A stretch of 60,000 nt of DNA from Tubiluchus corallicola (taxonomy: Eukaryota > Priapulida > Priapulimorpha > Priapulimorphida > Tubiluchidae). The notes under the pieces are model-generated. The model was not told where the DNA came from, did not search any database, and worked only from the letters and a program-made list of their open reading frames with translations. Numbering within the stretch: position 1 is the stretch's first letter; every line of letters begins with the position of its first letter. This document shows positions 58,590 to 60,000 of this stretch, piece by piece. Where the stretch lies: positions 164,001 to 224,000 of the forward strand of contig JAQGDQ010000227.1 of assembly GCA_030141605.1 (NCBI GenBank). The letters are read 5' to 3'. A program made the position numbers and the translations under genes.

Positions 58590-59231
58590 TTACCGAATAG
58601 ACAAGAAAAGGGGTACCTGAAGTAAGTTTAAATTATATTACTTTACAGCAATTTTATGCGTGTATCATACTCGCGTTGAAAGAAATTTTTGTTTGTTTTA
58701 AATCTCGCGCAATACTGTTCCGAAGTCGCTATTGCATGACGTCACTGCGCAAACGTAAATCAGGGTAGAAAAGGCAATGTTAAATTATGACCCAAAACCT
58801 TTCTTTGGAAAGTTATATTACTTAGTAATTCGCTTACCTGCTTGAAAGACTTGTGTAACTAGAAACAATAATTTAAATGTTCGCGCCAATTGGTAAAATG
58901 TCACTGACTCATCTTCCAGGGCGCGCTACTTATTAACCAAAAACGTATTTTTAATCTTATTAACAGGATACGGTAATTTAAATTTTGCTTAGTTAGTAAG
59001 ATGTATGTTACAAATGCTCTGATTACTCAGTGTTATCTAACCTTGTTTCAAATGATCTATCGTCAAAATCGTTATGTCTAATAGTTTTCGCGGGAGTTTA
59101 AATTTACAAGTTTTATACACCGTTACTGCCGACGCAAGTCTAATATGCAAAAAGGCAGTACGTAAGGGGTATAAAATTTCAAGACGAATTTTTTAAGCTT
59201 TATGTAAGTGGAGGGTTTTCTTGTGCTTTAA
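58590..59231 (-). mobile_element. R1 MITE, minus-strand copy (about 642 bp)
   Basis: Ends GGGTTTTCTTGTGCTTTAA at 59231, the reverse complement of the R1 start. Its other end, GACAAGAAAAGGGG near 58602, corresponds to the R1 right terminus with small changes. The interior follows the intact copy throughout, and TGACGTCA is retained at 58737-58744. Non-coding. Confidence 0.85.
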
Positions 59232-59333
59232 CACTGCTGAAGTTTATCTTAATTACTGTTAATGTATGCTCACATGTACTTCACGTACGAATACACACAG
59301 CCATATTTATCTGCTACATCTTTTGTTTGTTAA

Positions 59334-60000
59334 AGGAAAACCGGACCCAATTTTTGGCTGCAGCTCAAAACACTATCCTATAAAATATTGAAAGAAAACG
59401 CACTATTTTTATAAGAATATCTTACGTGAAAGTATTATTACCACAAAATGGTAATTTTGCGTATGCGTGACTAATTCTTCGCTGTTACACGTATTTCGTC
59501 GTTTGTTATTTAGAGGGGCACTAGCGTCTGCAGTTCGGGAACGTGTTGCACAAGAAACAGGTGCTGTACCTCTCAGTTCAAGTGTGTTAGTTTGTGACGA
59601 ACTACACACGTTCGGCACCTCATGCATGAGCACAGCGGTAAATTTGAAATTTGAATTTTTATCTTAAAACTTGTAATATTTCCCAGTTCACAAGTGTTCA
59701 GTTATGACGTAGTGCACACGAGATTTCATGCTTGAACACGGCCGCACATTTGAGATTTCAATTTTAAACTTAAGATTTGCCGAGTTTTTGTATATCGCGC
59801 TGACTGTACTTCAGTTTTCGCTTTCGCAAATCCGTTTCACGCCCTTGGAATATTTGGGCTGTTGAACTTGTGATGTCGTCACAAGGGCTCACCTGCTGTT
59901 AATTAACTCTTTAACCTATTATTCAGTTATCACAAATGGTTTGGCATTGTTATAGGTTTTAAAATGTACACTTTTACTGTACTTCAAAATGGGGCGGGAC
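59334..60000 (+). mobile_element. Dispersed repeat R3, copy 3, with internal duplication; runs to window end
   Basis: Matches copy 1 from AAAACCGGACCC to GTACTTCAAAATG. It carries two diverged versions of one ~120-base module: 59570-59685 (with GTGACGAACTACACACG) and 59694-59800 (with ATGACGTAGTGCACACG). Copy 2 has only the first version and copy 1 only the second. The duplicated form may therefore be ancestral, with each of the others having lost one module. The element may extend beyond the window. Confidence 0.7.

Overview
This window looks like non-coding DNA from an animal nuclear genome, probably an invertebrate. It is AT-rich (about one third G+C by eye) and CpG does not look strongly depleted, which argues against a vertebrate. 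It contains a tRNA-headed SINE, hAT-type and TTAA-type miniature transposons, and many satellite-like arrays. There is no operon structure, and no open reading frame longer than about 120 codons except low-complexity repeats. I recognise no known protein family. The species cannot be fixed from the sequence.

Layout. At 319-1300 there are two candidate coding exons with good splice sites, a stop codon and a poly(A) signal, so the left edge may be the 3' end of a gene that starts outside the window. From 2.4 to 18.6 kb, eleven copies of a bipartite motif occur: TGACA + TAAATTTAAT, then ATTGG at a fixed distance of 41-43 bp. They are clustered at 3.6-3.9 and 8.6-9.1 kb, one copy is inverted at 2.4 kb and one is isolated at 18.6 kb. 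I do not recognise this element and it is the most interesting thing here. A 34-unit, 43-bp minisatellite with a 12-unit higher-order repeat lies at 10.67-12.12 kb.

The stretch from 12 to 35 kb is mostly featureless AT-rich DNA. It carries miniature elements (R1 at 22.65, 30.16 and 32.49 kb; R4 at 20.36 kb), a ~650-bp segmental duplication (29.6 and 32.0 kb), two possible promoter/first-exon segments (27.4-27.8 and 28.74-29.01 kb) and an 84-bp minisatellite. From 35 to 56 kb arrays dominate: (CT)n, a 19-bp array, (ATG)n, (TTCTG)n, a 30-bp array, a second (CT)n, 31-bp and 55-bp arrays, (CAA)n and an ACGTCA-containing array. Between them are two SINE copies, R1, R3 and R4 elements, a second hAT MITE and candidate exons at 49.0 and 51.8-52.2 kb. 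From 56.4 kb to the end, two R3 copies flank an R1 copy, with one candidate minus-strand exon at 58.0 kb.

No pathway or multi-gene system is visible. The predicted exons are isolated candidates from splice signals and open frames only. Repeat families were recognised by reading copies against each other within the window, so boundaries are approximate unless a target-site duplication is stated.
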